Below, piece by piece: positions 50,871 to 61,656 of a DNA stretch of 64,000 nucleotides; the first letter of the stretch is position 1, and each line of letters begins with the position of its first letter. The translations under genes and the position numbers were made by a program. The notes below the pieces were generated by a model. The model was not told where the DNA came from. It did no database searches and was given only the letters and a program-made list of their open reading frames with translations. Origin of the DNA: Roseovarius sp. SCSIO 43702 (GTDB lineage Bacteria; Pseudomonadota; Alphaproteobacteria; Rhodobacterales; Rhodobacteraceae); assembly GCF_019599045.1 (NCBI RefSeq), contig NZ_CP080623.1, positions 2,006,501-2,070,500 on the forward strand. Reading direction: 5' to 3'.

Positions 50871-52337
50871 TCACAGCGCGCCGAACTTCGCCTCGAGGTA
50901 GTCCAGAAGCGGCCCCTCGGCCGGCGCCGCCCCGCAGGCCCGGGTGATCACCTCGCGCGGCTCGTGAAGCGCCCCGTGCCGCTGCACCCGCTCGCGCAGC
51001 CAGGCCGTGGCGGGCGACGGATCTCCCTCGGCCAGCGCCGCGTCCAGGTCCGGCAGGTCCCGCCGCAGCGCCGCGTGAAGACACCCGGCATAGACATTGC
51101 CCAGCGTGTAGGTCGGGAAATACCCGAAAAGCCCGACCGACCAGTGCACATCCTGCAAACAGCCCAGCGACGCCTTCGGCACCGGGTATCCGAAATCCGC
51201 CAGGAACCGCGCGTTCCACGCCTCTTCCAGGTCCTCCGGCGCCAGGTCGCCCGCGATGAGCGCGCGTTCCAGGTCGAACCGCAGAAGCACGTGCAGGTTA
51301 TACTGCACCTCGTCCGCCTCGGTGCGGATGAATCCCGCGCGCACCGCGTTGACCACGCGATAGAATTCGTCCTCGTCCGCCACGCCGAACGCGCCGAACC
51401 GCTCGCGCATCCGGCCAAAGAGCCAGCCACAGAACGCCCGGCTGCGCCCGAGCTGGTTCTCGTAGATGCGGCTCTGGCTTTCATGCACGCCCATCGAGAC
51501 GCCCCGCCCCAGCGGCCCGAGCGCAAAGGCGGGATCGACCGCCTGCTCGTAACAGGCGTGTCCGGTCTCGTGGATGGTCGAATAGAGGCAGTTGAACGGA
51601 TCGCGCGGATCGGTGCGCGTGGTGATCCGCACATCCGCCCCCGACCCGCTCGAGAACGGATGCACGGCCCGGTCGATCCGCCCCCGCGTCAGGTCATAGC
51701 CGAACGCCACGGCCACCTCGCGCGCAAGCGTCAGTTGCGCCGCCTCGTCGAAGGTCGCATCGAGTGTTTGCGCCTCGCTCGCGACGGTCTCCCGCAGCGC
51801 GACGAGGCGCGGGCGCATCGCCCCGAACATCGCCTCGAGCCCGTCGGCCGAGGCGCCGGGCTCGTAATCCTGCAACAGCGCGTCATAGACCTCCGCGCCA
51901 TTCGCGAGCGCCGCGCCCTCCTCGCGCTTGAGCGTCAGCACTTCCGCCAGGACCGGCGCGAAGGCGGCGAAATCGTCTTCGGCCCGCGCCTGCGCCCAGG
52001 CCCCCTGCGCCAGCGCGGTGACACGCGCGAGCGCGGCGGCCAGCGGTCCCGGCACCTTCCGCGCCCGCTCCACCGCGCGGCGGATCTCGCGCAGGCTCGC
52101 CTGCACGACCTCGTCGTCGGGCGCGGCCTCTTCGGCGGCGTCGAGCCAGTCGGCGACCTGCGGATCGAGGCGCCGCGCATGAAGCACGGCCTCCATCGCC
52201 GCCGCCTCCTCCGCGCGCTGCGCGGCGGCGCCCCTCGGCATCACCGTCTCCTGGTCCCACGCAAGCCGTCCGGCCACCTGGCCAAGCGCCTGCGTCTCGC
52301 GCTCATGCGCCATCAGCGCCTCGAACGGACCGGCCAT
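50871..52337 (-). CDS. M32 family metallocarboxypeptidase
   Basis: 488 residues. The zinc motif HETGH lies in YSTIHETGHACYEQ near 255, and the third ligand glutamate in GVHESQSRIYENQ near 285. Conserved blocks include LAWDQETVMPRG at the N-terminus, RITTRTDPRDPFN, and the C-terminal YTLGNVYAGCLHAAL. It removes C-terminal residues from peptides in the cytoplasm. The ATG at 52337 is used, immediately after the upstream ctaA stop; the GTG at 52346 would overlap it. Confidence 0.92.
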   Translation of the reverse strand: MAGPFEALMAHERETQALGQVAGRLAWDQETVMPRGAAAQRAEEAAAMEAVLHARRLDPQVADWLDAAEEAAPDDEVVQASLREIRRAVERARKVPGPLAAALARVTALAQGAWAQARAEDDFAAFAPVLAEVLTLKREEGAALANGAEVYDALLQDYEPGASADGLEAMFGAMRPRLVALRETVASEAQTLDATFDEAAQLTLAREVAVAFGYDLTRGRIDRAVHPFSSGSGADVRITTRTDPRDPFNCLYSTIHETGHACYEQAVDPAFALGPLGRGVSMGVHESQSRIYENQLGRSRAFCGWLFGRMRERFGAFGVADEDEFYRVVNAVRAGFIRTEADEVQYNLHVLLRFDLERALIAGDLAPEDLEEAWNARFLADFGYPVPKASLGCLQDVHWSVGLFGYFPTYTLGNVYAGCLHAALRRDLPDLDAALAEGDPSPATAWLRERVQRHGALHEPREVITRACGAAPAEGPLLDYLEAKFGAL

Positions 52338-52338
52338 G

Positions 52339-53472
52339 TCAGGCACCGCGCAGGGATTGCGCGCGGGGATAGAGGCTCAGGAACCGTGCCCGCAGGATCA
52401 GCACCCAAAGCACCACGGCCAGGAGCTGATGCAGGATCGCGACATGCCAATGCGCCGCCATCAGGACCGTCACGATCCCGATCACGAGTTGACCCGTGAG
52501 CGCGATCATCATCGCGTTGAACGCCACTCGCGTATGCGCATGCGCGCTCCGTCGCCCCCTGAGCCACGCAACGATCCCGAAGATGAAAAGCAGGTAGCCG
52601 GACACCCGGTGGATGAACTGCACCGGGCCGGGATCCTCCCACCACGCGCCGAAGGCCGCGATCCGGTCGGGAAAGACCTGCCCCGCCATCAGCGGCCAGT
52701 CGGTGTAATGCCGGCCCGCGTCGATCCCGGCCACCAGCGCGCCAAGGATGATCTGGAGAAACGCGAAATGCAGCAGACCCGTGGACAGCCCGTAAAGCTT
52801 GCGCTCCTTCGCGCGCCGCGCCTGCATCAGGTCGCGCTCTTCCCGGCCCAGCATCATCGCGTACCACGCGATCACGCCCAGGATCACGAAGGCCAGGCCC
52901 AGGTGAACCGCCAGCCGAAGGTTCGACACGTCCGTCCGGCACTCGGTCACGCCCGAGGACACCATCCACCATCCGATCGCGCCTTGCGCCCCGCCAAGCG
53001 CGCCCAGCAACAGAAGCCGCCCGGTCCAGCCCGCCGGGATCCTGCGCGCCACGGCAAAGCCCAGGAACCCCAGGGCCCAGACCACACCGATGAACCGGCC
53101 AAGCTGCCGGTGGCCCCATTCCCACCAGTAGATCACCTTGAATTCCTCAAGGGTCATGGAATAATTCTGCTGCGTGAACTCGCAGATCGTCTGGTACTTC
53201 GCGAACTCCGCTTCCCAATCGGCAAGGTTGAGCGGCGGGATCGTCCCGGTGACGAGGTTCCATTCCGTGATGCTGAGCCCGCTGTCGGTCAGCCGCGTGA
53301 GCCCGCCCACCACGATCATCACCACGACAAGCGCGAAAAGACTGTAGAGCCAGAGCCGGATCGCCCCCCGCGCACCCCGCCGGCCCCGGTCGATCACGCC
53401 GGTCTCGGCCGTGCTGCGCTCGGTCGGTGCGTCGCTGCCCACCTCTTCGAAAATGCTGCGTTTGCCGCTCAT
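52339..53472 (-). CDS. ctaA: Heme A synthase (COX15/CtaA)
   Basis: 377 residues with eight predicted spans. It oxidises heme O to heme A for aa3-type cytochrome oxidase. Heme-ligand histidines can be seen in WEWGHRQLGRFIGV, LAVHLGLAFVILG, VQFIHRVSGYLLF and LHQLLAVVLWVL, on the four helices expected. The ADWEAEFAKYQTICEF periplasmic segment is typical of the alphaproteobacterial type 2 family. An ATG at 53472 is preferred to 53568, since the added residues lack conservation. It is immediately followed by the M32 gene on the same strand. Confidence 0.94.
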   Translation of the reverse strand: MSGKRSIFEEVGSDAPTERSTAETGVIDRGRRGARGAIRLWLYSLFALVVVMIVVGGLTRLTDSGLSITEWNLVTGTIPPLNLADWEAEFAKYQTICEFTQQNYSMTLEEFKVIYWWEWGHRQLGRFIGVVWALGFLGFAVARRIPAGWTGRLLLLGALGGAQGAIGWWMVSSGVTECRTDVSNLRLAVHLGLAFVILGVIAWYAMMLGREERDLMQARRAKERKLYGLSTGLLHFAFLQIILGALVAGIDAGRHYTDWPLMAGQVFPDRIAAFGAWWEDPGPVQFIHRVSGYLLFIFGIVAWLRGRRSAHAHTRVAFNAMMIALTGQLVIGIVTVLMAAHWHVAILHQLLAVVLWVLILRARFLSLYPRAQSLRGA

Positions 53473-53524
53473 CGCCGCCCCCTCATCTTGTCGCGCGAAA
53501 CTGTAGGTCGCGCCTCGTGGCCCT

Positions 53525-54268
53525 TCAACCGCGATCCTTCCAGCGGACCATCTGCCGCAGCACGCCATGCATCATCCGCACATCCGCCTGGGTCATCGGC
53601 ATCCGGGACCAGAAATTCAGCAGGTTGCGCCGCATGTTCGCGGCCTTGTGCTCGGGAAAGAAGAACCCGGCCTCGTCCATCCGGTCCTCGTAATGCCGCG
53701 CAAGCCGCGCCACCTCCTCGCGCGTGGCCCATCCCGTCTCGCCCGGCGCGTCCTCGACCTCCGTCACCCCGCCCTGCGCGCGCCGCCACTCGTAACCGAG
53801 GAGAAGCGCGCATTGCGCGAGGTTGAGGCTCGGAAAGGCGGGGTTGACCGGCACCGTGACGATCGCGCTCGCCCGCGCCACGTCGTCATTGTCGAGCCCC
53901 GCGCGCTCCGGCCCGAACAGCACCGCGACCTTCTCGCCGCGCGCCACGCGCTTCGCCGTCTCGCGCATCGCGGCCTCCGGGGAATAGACGGGCTTCGTCA
54001 TCTCCCGGCTGCGCGCCGTCGTGGCCAGCACGAAGCTGCACTCGGCCACCGCCGCGTCCACGCTGTCCACCAGCCGCGCCTCGTCCAGAAGCCGCCCCGC
54101 CCCGCTCGCCATCGCCACCGCCTTCGGGTTGGGCCAGCCGTCGCGCGGGCTCACCACCTGCATCCGGTCGAGCCCGAAATTCCACATCGCCCGCGCCGCC
54201 GCGCCGATATTCTCGCCCATCTGCGGACGGACAAGCACGAAGCTCGGCTGAGGGGTATCAGTGGGCAT
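53525..54268 (-). CDS. trmJ: SpoU-family RNA methyltransferase, TrmJ-like
   Basis: 247 residues. The SPOUT knot motifs are ENIGAAARAMWNFG (motif 1), LFGPERAGLDNDD (motif 2) and VNPAFPSLNLAQCALLLGYE (motif 3). A C-terminal helical extension (MRRNLLNFWSRMPMTQADVRM) matches TrmJ, which 2'-O-methylates position 32 of tRNAs; the specific position is family inference. An ATG at 54268 is preferred over 54304. It lies upstream of ctaA on the same strand with a 52-bp gap. Confidence 0.9.
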   Translation of the reverse strand: MPTDTPQPSFVLVRPQMGENIGAAARAMWNFGLDRMQVVSPRDGWPNPKAVAMASGAGRLLDEARLVDSVDAAVAECSFVLATTARSREMTKPVYSPEAAMRETAKRVARGEKVAVLFGPERAGLDNDDVARASAIVTVPVNPAFPSLNLAQCALLLGYEWRRAQGGVTEVEDAPGETGWATREEVARLARHYEDRMDEAGFFFPEHKAANMRRNLLNFWSRMPMTQADVRMMHGVLRQMVRWKDRG

Positions 54269-54423
54269 GGGGCTCTCTCCTTCTGCCCCGCTCGATAAGC
54301 GCAAACCCCGCCTCCGAAAAGCCCCCGTCCCCCGATCGGCCCGAAAAATCTCGGGGAACGCCCCCCATGGACCGGCGCCGCGTTCCCTAGTATAGCACCG
54401 CCCATGATGAACAGGGGGGCGCC

Positions 54424-55038
54424 ATGACAGACCGACCGCAGATCTACCTCGTCACGCCGCCCGAGCTCGAACTGTCGCGCTTTCCCGACGCGCTGGCCTC
54501 CGTGCTCGACGCGCACGAGGTGGCCTGCGTCCGCCTCTCGCTTCCCGGTCGCGACGAGGACCGCATCGCGCGCGCGGCGGATGCCTGCCGCGAGGTGACG
54601 ATCGCGCGCGACGTGGCGCTCGTCATCGACAGCCACACCATGCTGGTCGAGCGGCTGGGCCTCGACGGCGTGCATCTCGCCGACGGCGCGCGTTCGGTCC
54701 GGGCGGCGCGGCGTGCGCTCGGCGCGGACGCGATCGTCGGGGCGCATTGCGGCACCTCCCGGCACGAGGGGATGAACGCCGCCGAGGCCGGCGCGGATTA
54801 CGTGGCCTTCGGCCCGGCCGGTCCCAGCCTTCTGGGCGACGGGAGCCAGGCGCCCCGCGACCTCTTTCAATGGTGGTCCGAGATGATCGAGGTGCCGGTC
54901 GTCGCCGAAGGCGCGCTCGACGCCGATCACGTGGCGGCGCTGGCACCCGTCACCGATTTCTTCGCCCTCGGTGACGAACTCTGGAGCAGCGACGATCCCG
55001 CGGCCACCCTCGCCACGTTGCTCGCGGCCATGGGGTGA
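54424..55038 (+). CDS. Thiamine phosphate synthase-like protein
   Basis: 204 residues with the TMP-synthase/TenI barrel fold, starting QIYLVTPPELEL and showing DGVHLADGARSVRAARR, VGAHCGTSRHEGMNAAEAG, and the phosphate loop YVAFGPAGPSLLGDG. Some catalytic motifs of ThiE are altered (the pyrophosphate loop GPIFPT reads GPAGPS), so it may be a paralogue rather than the true ThiE. No other thiamine gene is near. It diverges from trmJ across a 155-bp gap. Confidence 0.78.
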   Translation: MTDRPQIYLVTPPELELSRFPDALASVLDAHEVACVRLSLPGRDEDRIARAADACREVTIARDVALVIDSHTMLVERLGLDGVHLADGARSVRAARRALGADAIVGAHCGTSRHEGMNAAEAGADYVAFGPAGPSLLGDGSQAPRDLFQWWSEMIEVPVVAEGALDADHVAALAPVTDFFALGDELWSSDDPAATLATLLAAMG

Positions 55039-55076
55039 CCGCGCGGTCCGTTGACGATCGCTGCGACTCACCTCTC

Positions 55077-55115
55077 ACCGACATGATACCGACGCCGCAC
55101 CGACGTTGCACCGAC
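55077..55115. repeat. Helically phased ACCGAC array, locus 3
   Basis: ACCGAC starts at 55077, 55088, 55099 and 55110, exactly 11 bp apart, with CCGTTAACC at about 55129. The linkers (ATGAT, GCCGC, GTTGC) are less conserved than at the first two loci. The array lies between the stops of the convergent TMP-synthase-like and olsA genes. Confidence 0.8.
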
Positions 55116-55138
55116 ACGGGGCGCGCGCCGTTAACCTT

Positions 55139-55972
55139 TCACGCCGAAAGCTGTCGGTCGGGCGGCATCGCACCCCTCACCTCCGCTTCGAGGTATCGCG
55201 CCAGCGCCTTGCGATCCTCGAAATCCGACACCTTCACCGGGCGGTGATAGACGACCGTGGCACACCCCTGCCTCGGCGCCGCCAGCACCTTCAGAAGATG
55301 CGGCCCGAACTCCATCTCGCCCCACCAGCCATAGAATCGCGGCGGCTGCCCCTCGGGGGCCTCGTAGATGACCGTGACCGGCTGGACATGCAGATCCTCG
55401 CGCAACTCCGGGCTCAGGAACGCCTCGAAAAGCGTTGTTTTGAATGTCAAAACCCGCATCCCGTCGGTCGAGGTGCCCTCGGGGAAGAAAAGAAGCCTGT
55501 GCCCCGCCGCGAGCCGCTTGCGGAAAAGCTCGGTCTGCGCCCGCGCCGCGCCCCTTCGGCGTGCGATGAAGACCGTGCCGGTGATCCGCGCGAGGAGACC
55601 GATGCCGGGCCAGCTCGCCACCTCGGCCTTCGACACGAAATAGAGATCGCAGACCGAGTTCAGCACGAAGATATCCAGCCACGAGGCATGGTTGGCCACC
55701 ATCGCCCCCGCCTCCCGAAGCGGCGTCCCCCGTGTCTCGACCCGAAGCCCCATGAGCGCAAGGCATTGCCGGCACACCGTCCGCGTGATCCAGGGCGTCA
55801 CCGGCCGCCGCTCACCGCATAGCGGCCGCTCGACCAGCCGCATCAGCGACTTGATGATGACCCCCGCGACCAGGCTCGTCGACATGGCCAGAAGGCGCAG
55901 AACCACCAGGCACCAGCCGGCGAACCCGATGCGCAGCGGTGGATCCTGCGCATCGTCCCACCTGAGGCTCAC
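55139..55972 (-). CDS. olsA: Lysophospholipid/lyso-aminolipid O-acyltransferase
   Basis: 277 residues. The PlsC-type catalytic motif NHASWLD (HX4D) is near 108-114, and FPEGTSTDGMR near 180 is the glycerol-phosphate or headgroup loop. A hydrophobic N-terminus (LVVLRLLAMSTSLVAGVIIK) anchors it to the inner membrane. In Rhodobacteraceae OlsA completes both ornithine and glutamine lipids after the N-acyltransferase step. The GTG start at 55972 overlaps the olsB stop by four bases (GTGA) and has AGGGGG upstream. Confidence 0.88.
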   Translation of the reverse strand: MSLRWDDAQDPPLRIGFAGWCLVVLRLLAMSTSLVAGVIIKSLMRLVERPLCGERRPVTPWITRTVCRQCLALMGLRVETRGTPLREAGAMVANHASWLDIFVLNSVCDLYFVSKAEVASWPGIGLLARITGTVFIARRRGAARAQTELFRKRLAAGHRLLFFPEGTSTDGMRVLTFKTTLFEAFLSPELREDLHVQPVTVIYEAPEGQPPRFYGWWGEMEFGPHLLKVLAAPRQGCATVVYHRPVKVSDFEDRKALARYLEAEVRGAMPPDRQLSA

Positions 55973-56742
55973 CGTGCAAGCCCCCTTGTATAAATGGTTT
56001 TCCGGCTTGCGCTCATCTTGTCGGCGTCGATGATGAGGCACACATCGACCGTGTTGAACGCGTGATCGACGAACGCCCCCTCGCCCACGAAACCGCCGAG
56101 CCGCAGATACGCCTTGATGAGCGCGGGCACCTGCACCATCGCGGCGCGGCGGTCGATCTCCTCCTCCGCGATGAGGTCCATCCGCTGGAAATGCGCCTCC
56201 CGCGCGCGGGTGCGCAGGTTCTCGGGCGCCAGGTGGCGATGATGCAGAAGCGAGAGCGGAGCCGCCAGCTTGTCGAGATCCGTGCCGTGAAAGCTCGCCA
56301 CGCCGAACAGGATGTCGATGTCGTGATCCTCGATATACTGCGCCAGCGCCTGCCAGAGCATGTGCATCGCCATCCCGCCGCGATAGTCGGGGTCGAGGCA
56401 GGACCGCCCCAGTTCCAACAGGTTGCGGCCCGATCCCTTCAGGCGGTCGAGGTCATATTCATCCTCGGAATAGAATTGTCCCGCCGCCTCGGCCTGTGCG
56501 CTGCGCAGCAGGCGGTAGACTCCCACGACCTGCCCTTCGCGCGCCTCGTCGATCAGCATGAGGTGATCGCAATGGGCATCGAACTCGTCCCGCTCGAGCC
56601 CCGCCTCGTGATCCACGAGCGCGCCGTCGCTGCCGAGTTCGTTAACGAAGACGCGGTATCTCAGGGCTTGGGCGGCGCGAATATCGGCTTCGCTCGCGGC
56701 CAGTGCCACGCGAAATTCCGGTGTGTGCGCCACGTAGTTCAA
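55969..56742 (-). CDS. olsB: L-ornithine N-acyltransferase OlsB
   Basis: About 257 residues from a TTG start. The OlsB pattern is seen in ALRYRVFVNELGSDGALVDH, RNLLELGRSCLDPDYRGG, and LFGVASFHGTDLDKLAAP. It acylates ornithine with a 3-hydroxyacyl chain to lyso-ornithine lipid. The frame is open to 56871, but the TTG at 56742 has GGGGGA at good spacing and lies just downstream of a strong promoter at 56765-56793, while the upstream residues look intergenic; an ATG at 56847 is the alternative. Coupling to olsA by overlap supports the pathway assignment. Confidence 0.8.
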   Translation of the reverse strand: MNYVAHTPEFRVALAASEADIRAAQALRYRVFVNELGSDGALVDHEAGLERDEFDAHCDHLMLIDEAREGQVVGVYRLLRSAQAEAAGQFYSEDEYDLDRLKGSGRNLLELGRSCLDPDYRGGMAMHMLWQALAQYIEDHDIDILFGVASFHGTDLDKLAAPLSLLHHRHLAPENLRTRAREAHFQRMDLIAEEEIDRRAAMVQVPALIKAYLRLGGFVGEGAFVDHAFNTVDVCLIIDADKMSASRKTIYTRGLAR

Positions 56743-56764
56743 GGCCGTCCCCCGCGTTTTGCCG

Positions 56765-56793
56765 GTTTTAGGCGCGGCGCTCCGCTTTGGCAA
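56765..56793 (-). promoter_or_regulatory. Candidate sigma-70 promoter of olsBA
   Basis: On the minus strand TTGCCA (56793-56788) and TAAAAC (56770-56765) are separated by exactly 17 bp. The predicted transcript would start some 15-20 bases before the TTG start of olsB. Confidence 0.6.
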
Positions 56794-56839
56794 CCGATCT
56801 TGGGGCGCTTCGGGGGGCTGGTGTCCCGTCCAGGTTGTG

Positions 56840-56858
56840 TTAACCATTTCGTAACCAT
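56840..56858 (-). promoter_or_regulatory. CtrA-like motif upstream of olsB
   Basis: TTAACC at 56840 and GTAACC at 56851 form a direct repeat, TTAA-N7-GTAA, one mismatch from the alphaproteobacterial CtrA consensus. It lies about 50 bp upstream of the olsB promoter; the nearby gene chpT belongs to the CtrA pathway. Weak evidence. Confidence 0.3.
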
Positions 56859-56860
56859 GT

Positions 56861-57043
56861 TCAGGGATCAAAGACCGGAAGCAGCGTCACCCGCGACGTC
56901 TCGACCACGACCTTGCCAAGATCGGGGAAATTCACCGTGACCCGCCCGCCGATATTCGATTGCACCTGCCCCACACCCCATTCGGGATGCGCGGGGTTCT
57001 CGACCCGCATCCCCGGCTCGAGAAAGGTATCGCCTTCGCTCAT
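56861..57043 (-). CDS. DUF3553 protein
   Basis: 60 residues. The family pattern is VENPAHPEWGVGQVQSNIGG followed by RVTVNFPDLGKVV, a small SH3-like or KOW-like beta barrel often also found at the C-terminus of UvrD-type helicases. The free-standing form has no known function. The ATG at 57043 has AAGGTGACGAG upstream. Only 30 bp separate it from the divergent chpT start. Confidence 0.85.
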   Translation of the reverse strand: MSEGDTFLEPGMRVENPAHPEWGVGQVQSNIGGRVTVNFPDLGKVVVETSRVTLLPVFDP

Positions 57044-57073
57044 CTCGTCACCTTCCCTTCGGTTCGCAGCCAC

Positions 57074-57670
57074 ATGACCCTTGATAGCCTGAACATCGCG
57101 ACGCTCCTAGGCTCGCGTATCTGCCACGACCTCATCAGCCCGGTGGGCGCGATCTCGAACGGGCTCGAACTCATGTCGCTCGGGGGCGGCTCGCCCGATG
57201 GCCCCGAATTCGCCCTCGTCGGCGACAGCGCGGCCCATGCAAGCGCGCGCATCCGTTTTTTCCGCATCGCCTTCGGCCAGGTCGGCCCGGATCAGCGGAT
57301 CGCCGCGCGCGAGATGCGCGAGGTGCTGGCGCCGCTCTATACCGGCCATCAGCGGCTCGACTGGCGGGTCGAGGGCGATCTGCCCCGCGCCCGCGCCCGC
57401 GCCGCGTTCCTCGGGCTTCTCTGCCTCGAGAAATGCATCGGTCGGGGCGGCACGATCACCGTCACGGGCGACGCCTCCGCGCTCCGGCTCGTCGCGGCGG
57501 GCGATCCGCTCGCGCTGCCCGACACGTGGGATTGCCTGACCTCGGGCAACTGTCCGGCGGATCTTCCGCCCGCGATGGTGCAATTCGCGCTCCTGCCGCT
57601 CACCGCGCGTGACCTCGACCTGAAGATCGACGCGCAAGCCACCGAGTCCGAAGCGATTATCGCCTTCTAG
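57074..57670 (+). CDS. chpT: Histidine phosphotransferase ChpT
   Basis: 198 residues. The phosphoacceptor histidine is in RICHDLISPVGAISNGLELM near 18, the DHp-type helix of ChpT. The C-terminal half is a degenerate Bergerat fold (LGLLCLEKCIGRGGTITVTG). ChpT relays phosphate from the CckA kinase to CtrA and CpdR; in Rhodobacteraceae this pathway controls motility and gene transfer agent release. It begins 30 bp after the divergent DUF3553 start, and its stop abuts the proA stop without a gap, so promoter and terminator must lie within neighbours. Confidence 0.88.
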   Translation: MTLDSLNIATLLGSRICHDLISPVGAISNGLELMSLGGGSPDGPEFALVGDSAAHASARIRFFRIAFGQVGPDQRIAAREMREVLAPLYTGHQRLDWRVEGDLPRARARAAFLGLLCLEKCIGRGGTITVTGDASALRLVAAGDPLALPDTWDCLTSGNCPADLPPAMVQFALLPLTARDLDLKIDAQATESEAIIAF

Positions 57671-58936
57671 CTAGGCGCGCACCGTCCCGTCGCCTTCGAC
57701 GAGATACTTGAAGCTCGTGAGTTGCACCGCACCCACCGGGCCGCGCGCGTGCATCTTGCCGGTCGCGATCCCGATCTCGGCGCCCATCCCGAATTCGCCG
57801 CCATCGGCGAACTGGGTCGAGGCGTTCCGCATCACGATGGCGCTGTCCACCTCCGCAAAGAACGTCCGTGCCGCCGCGTCGTCCTCGGTGACGATGCAAT
57901 CGGTGTGATTCGATCCATGGCGGGCGATATGCGCGATGGCCTGCTCCACGCCGCTCACGACCCGCGCCGCGATGATGCTGTCGAGGTATTCGCGTCCCCA
58001 GTCATCCTCGCGCGCGGCCACGGTTCCCGGCACCGCCTGCAACTGCGCATCGGCGCGCACCTCGACCCCTGCATCGACGAGCGCGCGGAGCAAATCCGCG
58101 CCAAGAGTGTCCGCCAACCCCTCGTGAATCAACAGGCATTCCGCCGCGCCGCAGATGCCCGTGCGGCGTGTCTTGGCGTTCAGAACCACGTCCATCGCCT
58201 TCTTCGGATCCGCCGCGCGGTCCACGTAGACATGCACGATCCCCTCGAGATGCGCAAAGACCGGCACCCGCGCCTCGCGCTGGACAAGGCCGACAAGGCC
58301 CTTGCCGCCCCGCGGCACGATCACGTCCACATGCTCGGTCATGGTCAGCAGCGCGCTCACCGCCGCGCGGTCCTGCGTCGGGACAAGCTGGATCGCGTCT
58401 TCGGGCAACCCGGCCTCGCGCAGGCCCGCGACGAGGCAGGCGTGGATCGCGCGGCTCGACTCGCGGCTTTCGGACCCGCCGCGCAGGATCACGGCATTGC
58501 CGGACTTGAGACAGAGCGCACCTCCATCGGCCGTCACGTTGGGCCGGCTTTCGTAGATCACGCCGACCACCCCCAGCGGCGTCCGCACCCGCGCGATGCG
58601 CAGCCCCGAGGGCCGCTCCCACCGCTCCATGACCTGGCCCACCGGATCGTCCTGCGCGGCCACCGCGCGCAGCCCCTCGCAGATCGCGGCGATGCGCGTC
58701 CGGTCGAGCATGAGCCGGTCCATCATCGCGCCCGACAGGCCCTTCTCGCGTGCCGCCTCCATGTCGCGCGCGTTGGCGGCGAGGATGTCGTCCTCCGCCG
58801 CCGCCACGGCCTCGGCTGCCGCGATCAACGCGCGGGCCTTCTGCTCGGCCGGCGCCACGGCCAGCGCCCGCGCCGCGCGCCGCGCGGCTCGGCCCAGGCC
58901 GTCCATCAGCGTCGTCATGTCAGAGGCTCCATCCAT
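57671..58936 (-). CDS. proA: Glutamate-5-semialdehyde dehydrogenase (gamma-glutamyl phosphate reductase)
   Basis: 421 residues. It reduces glutamyl-5-phosphate in proline synthesis. The catalytic cysteine lies in [19 protein letters not shown] near 255, and the aldehyde-dehydrogenase-like fold shows [19 protein letters not shown] and [14 protein letters not shown]. The ATG at 58936 has GGGAG upstream, while the frame open further left is a shadow. It follows proB by 14 bp and ends directly at the chpT stop. Confidence 0.95.
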   Translation of the reverse strand: MDGASDMTTLMDGLGRAARRAARALAVAPAEQKARALIAAAEAVAAAEDDILAANARDMEAAREKGLSGAMMDRLMLDRTRIAAICEGLRAVAAQDDPVGQVMERWERPSGLRIARVRTPLGVVGVIYESRPNVTADGGALCLKSGNAVILRGGSESRESSRAIHACLVAGLREAGLPEDAIQLVPTQDRAAVSALLTMTEHVDVIVPRGGKGLVGLVQREARVPVFAHLEGIVHVYVDRAADPKKAMDVVLNAKTRRTGICGAAECLLIHEGLADTLGADLLRALVDAGVEVRADAQLQAVPGTVAAREDDWGREYLDSIIAARVVSGVEQAIAHIARHGSNHTDCIVTEDDAAARTFFAEVDSAIVMRNASTQFADGGEFGMGAEIGIATGKMHARGPVGAVQLTSFKYLVEGDGTVRA

Positions 58937-58950
58937 CCCGTCTCTCCCTC

Positions 58951-61094
<2,144 letters not shown>

Positions 61095-61116
61095 TTACGC
61101 GTTCCGGGGCGCGGCC

Positions 61117-61656
61117 TCAATCGCCTTTGCGGCAATAGGTCCACGTGGGAAGGGTCACGCCGCGCGCGACGCAGAACCCCTCGGCGTCGCCGACGTACTG
61201 GAATCCGGTATTGGTCAGCACCCGCGCCGACGCCGCGTTGCCTTGGAAAACGGTGGCGAAATGCGCCCGGCATTTGGACGGGTTGGCCGCGACGAGCGCC
61301 GCCACCGCCTCGGTCGCGATCCCGGTATTCCAGAACTGCGGCGCGACCCAGAACCCGATCTCGCGCACGTCGTCGTCCACATGCTTGAGCAGCACCAGCC
61401 CCAGGACCTCGGCGCCGCCCGCGCGGGTGGCGTCGATGACCCACGCATCCTCGGTCCTGTCGGGCGCGCGCACCCGCGCTATGTAACCTTCGGTCCAGCC
61501 CGGCGGAAGCGGATGCGGGATGGTGCCGGTGGTCTGCGCCACCCTCGCGTCGCCCGCATGCAGCGCGATCAGCCCCGCATCCGAGGGCCGCACGGGCCGC
61601 AGGTCGAAGCGCTCTGTCTCGATCACCGGTTGGGTGTCGATCTGGTTGTGTATCAT
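61117..61656 (-). CDS. GNAT family N-acetyltransferase, RimJ/RimL-like
   Basis: 179 residues. The acetyl-CoA binding region is seen as NTGIATEAVAALVAANP and the last GNAT motif as GNAASARVLTNTGFQYVG. The FDLRPVRPSDAGLIALHAGD start is typical of the ribosomal-protein-alanine acetyltransferase group. Target unknown. GAGGAGGAG precedes the ATG at 61656, which overlaps the stop of the LysE gene by four bases (ATGA). Confidence 0.88.
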   Translation of the reverse strand: MIHNQIDTQPVIETERFDLRPVRPSDAGLIALHAGDARVAQTTGTIPHPLPPGWTEGYIARVRAPDRTEDAWVIDATRAGGAEVLGLVLLKHVDDDVREIGFWVAPQFWNTGIATEAVAALVAANPSKCRAHFATVFQGNAASARVLTNTGFQYVGDAEGFCVARGVTLPTWTYCRKGD

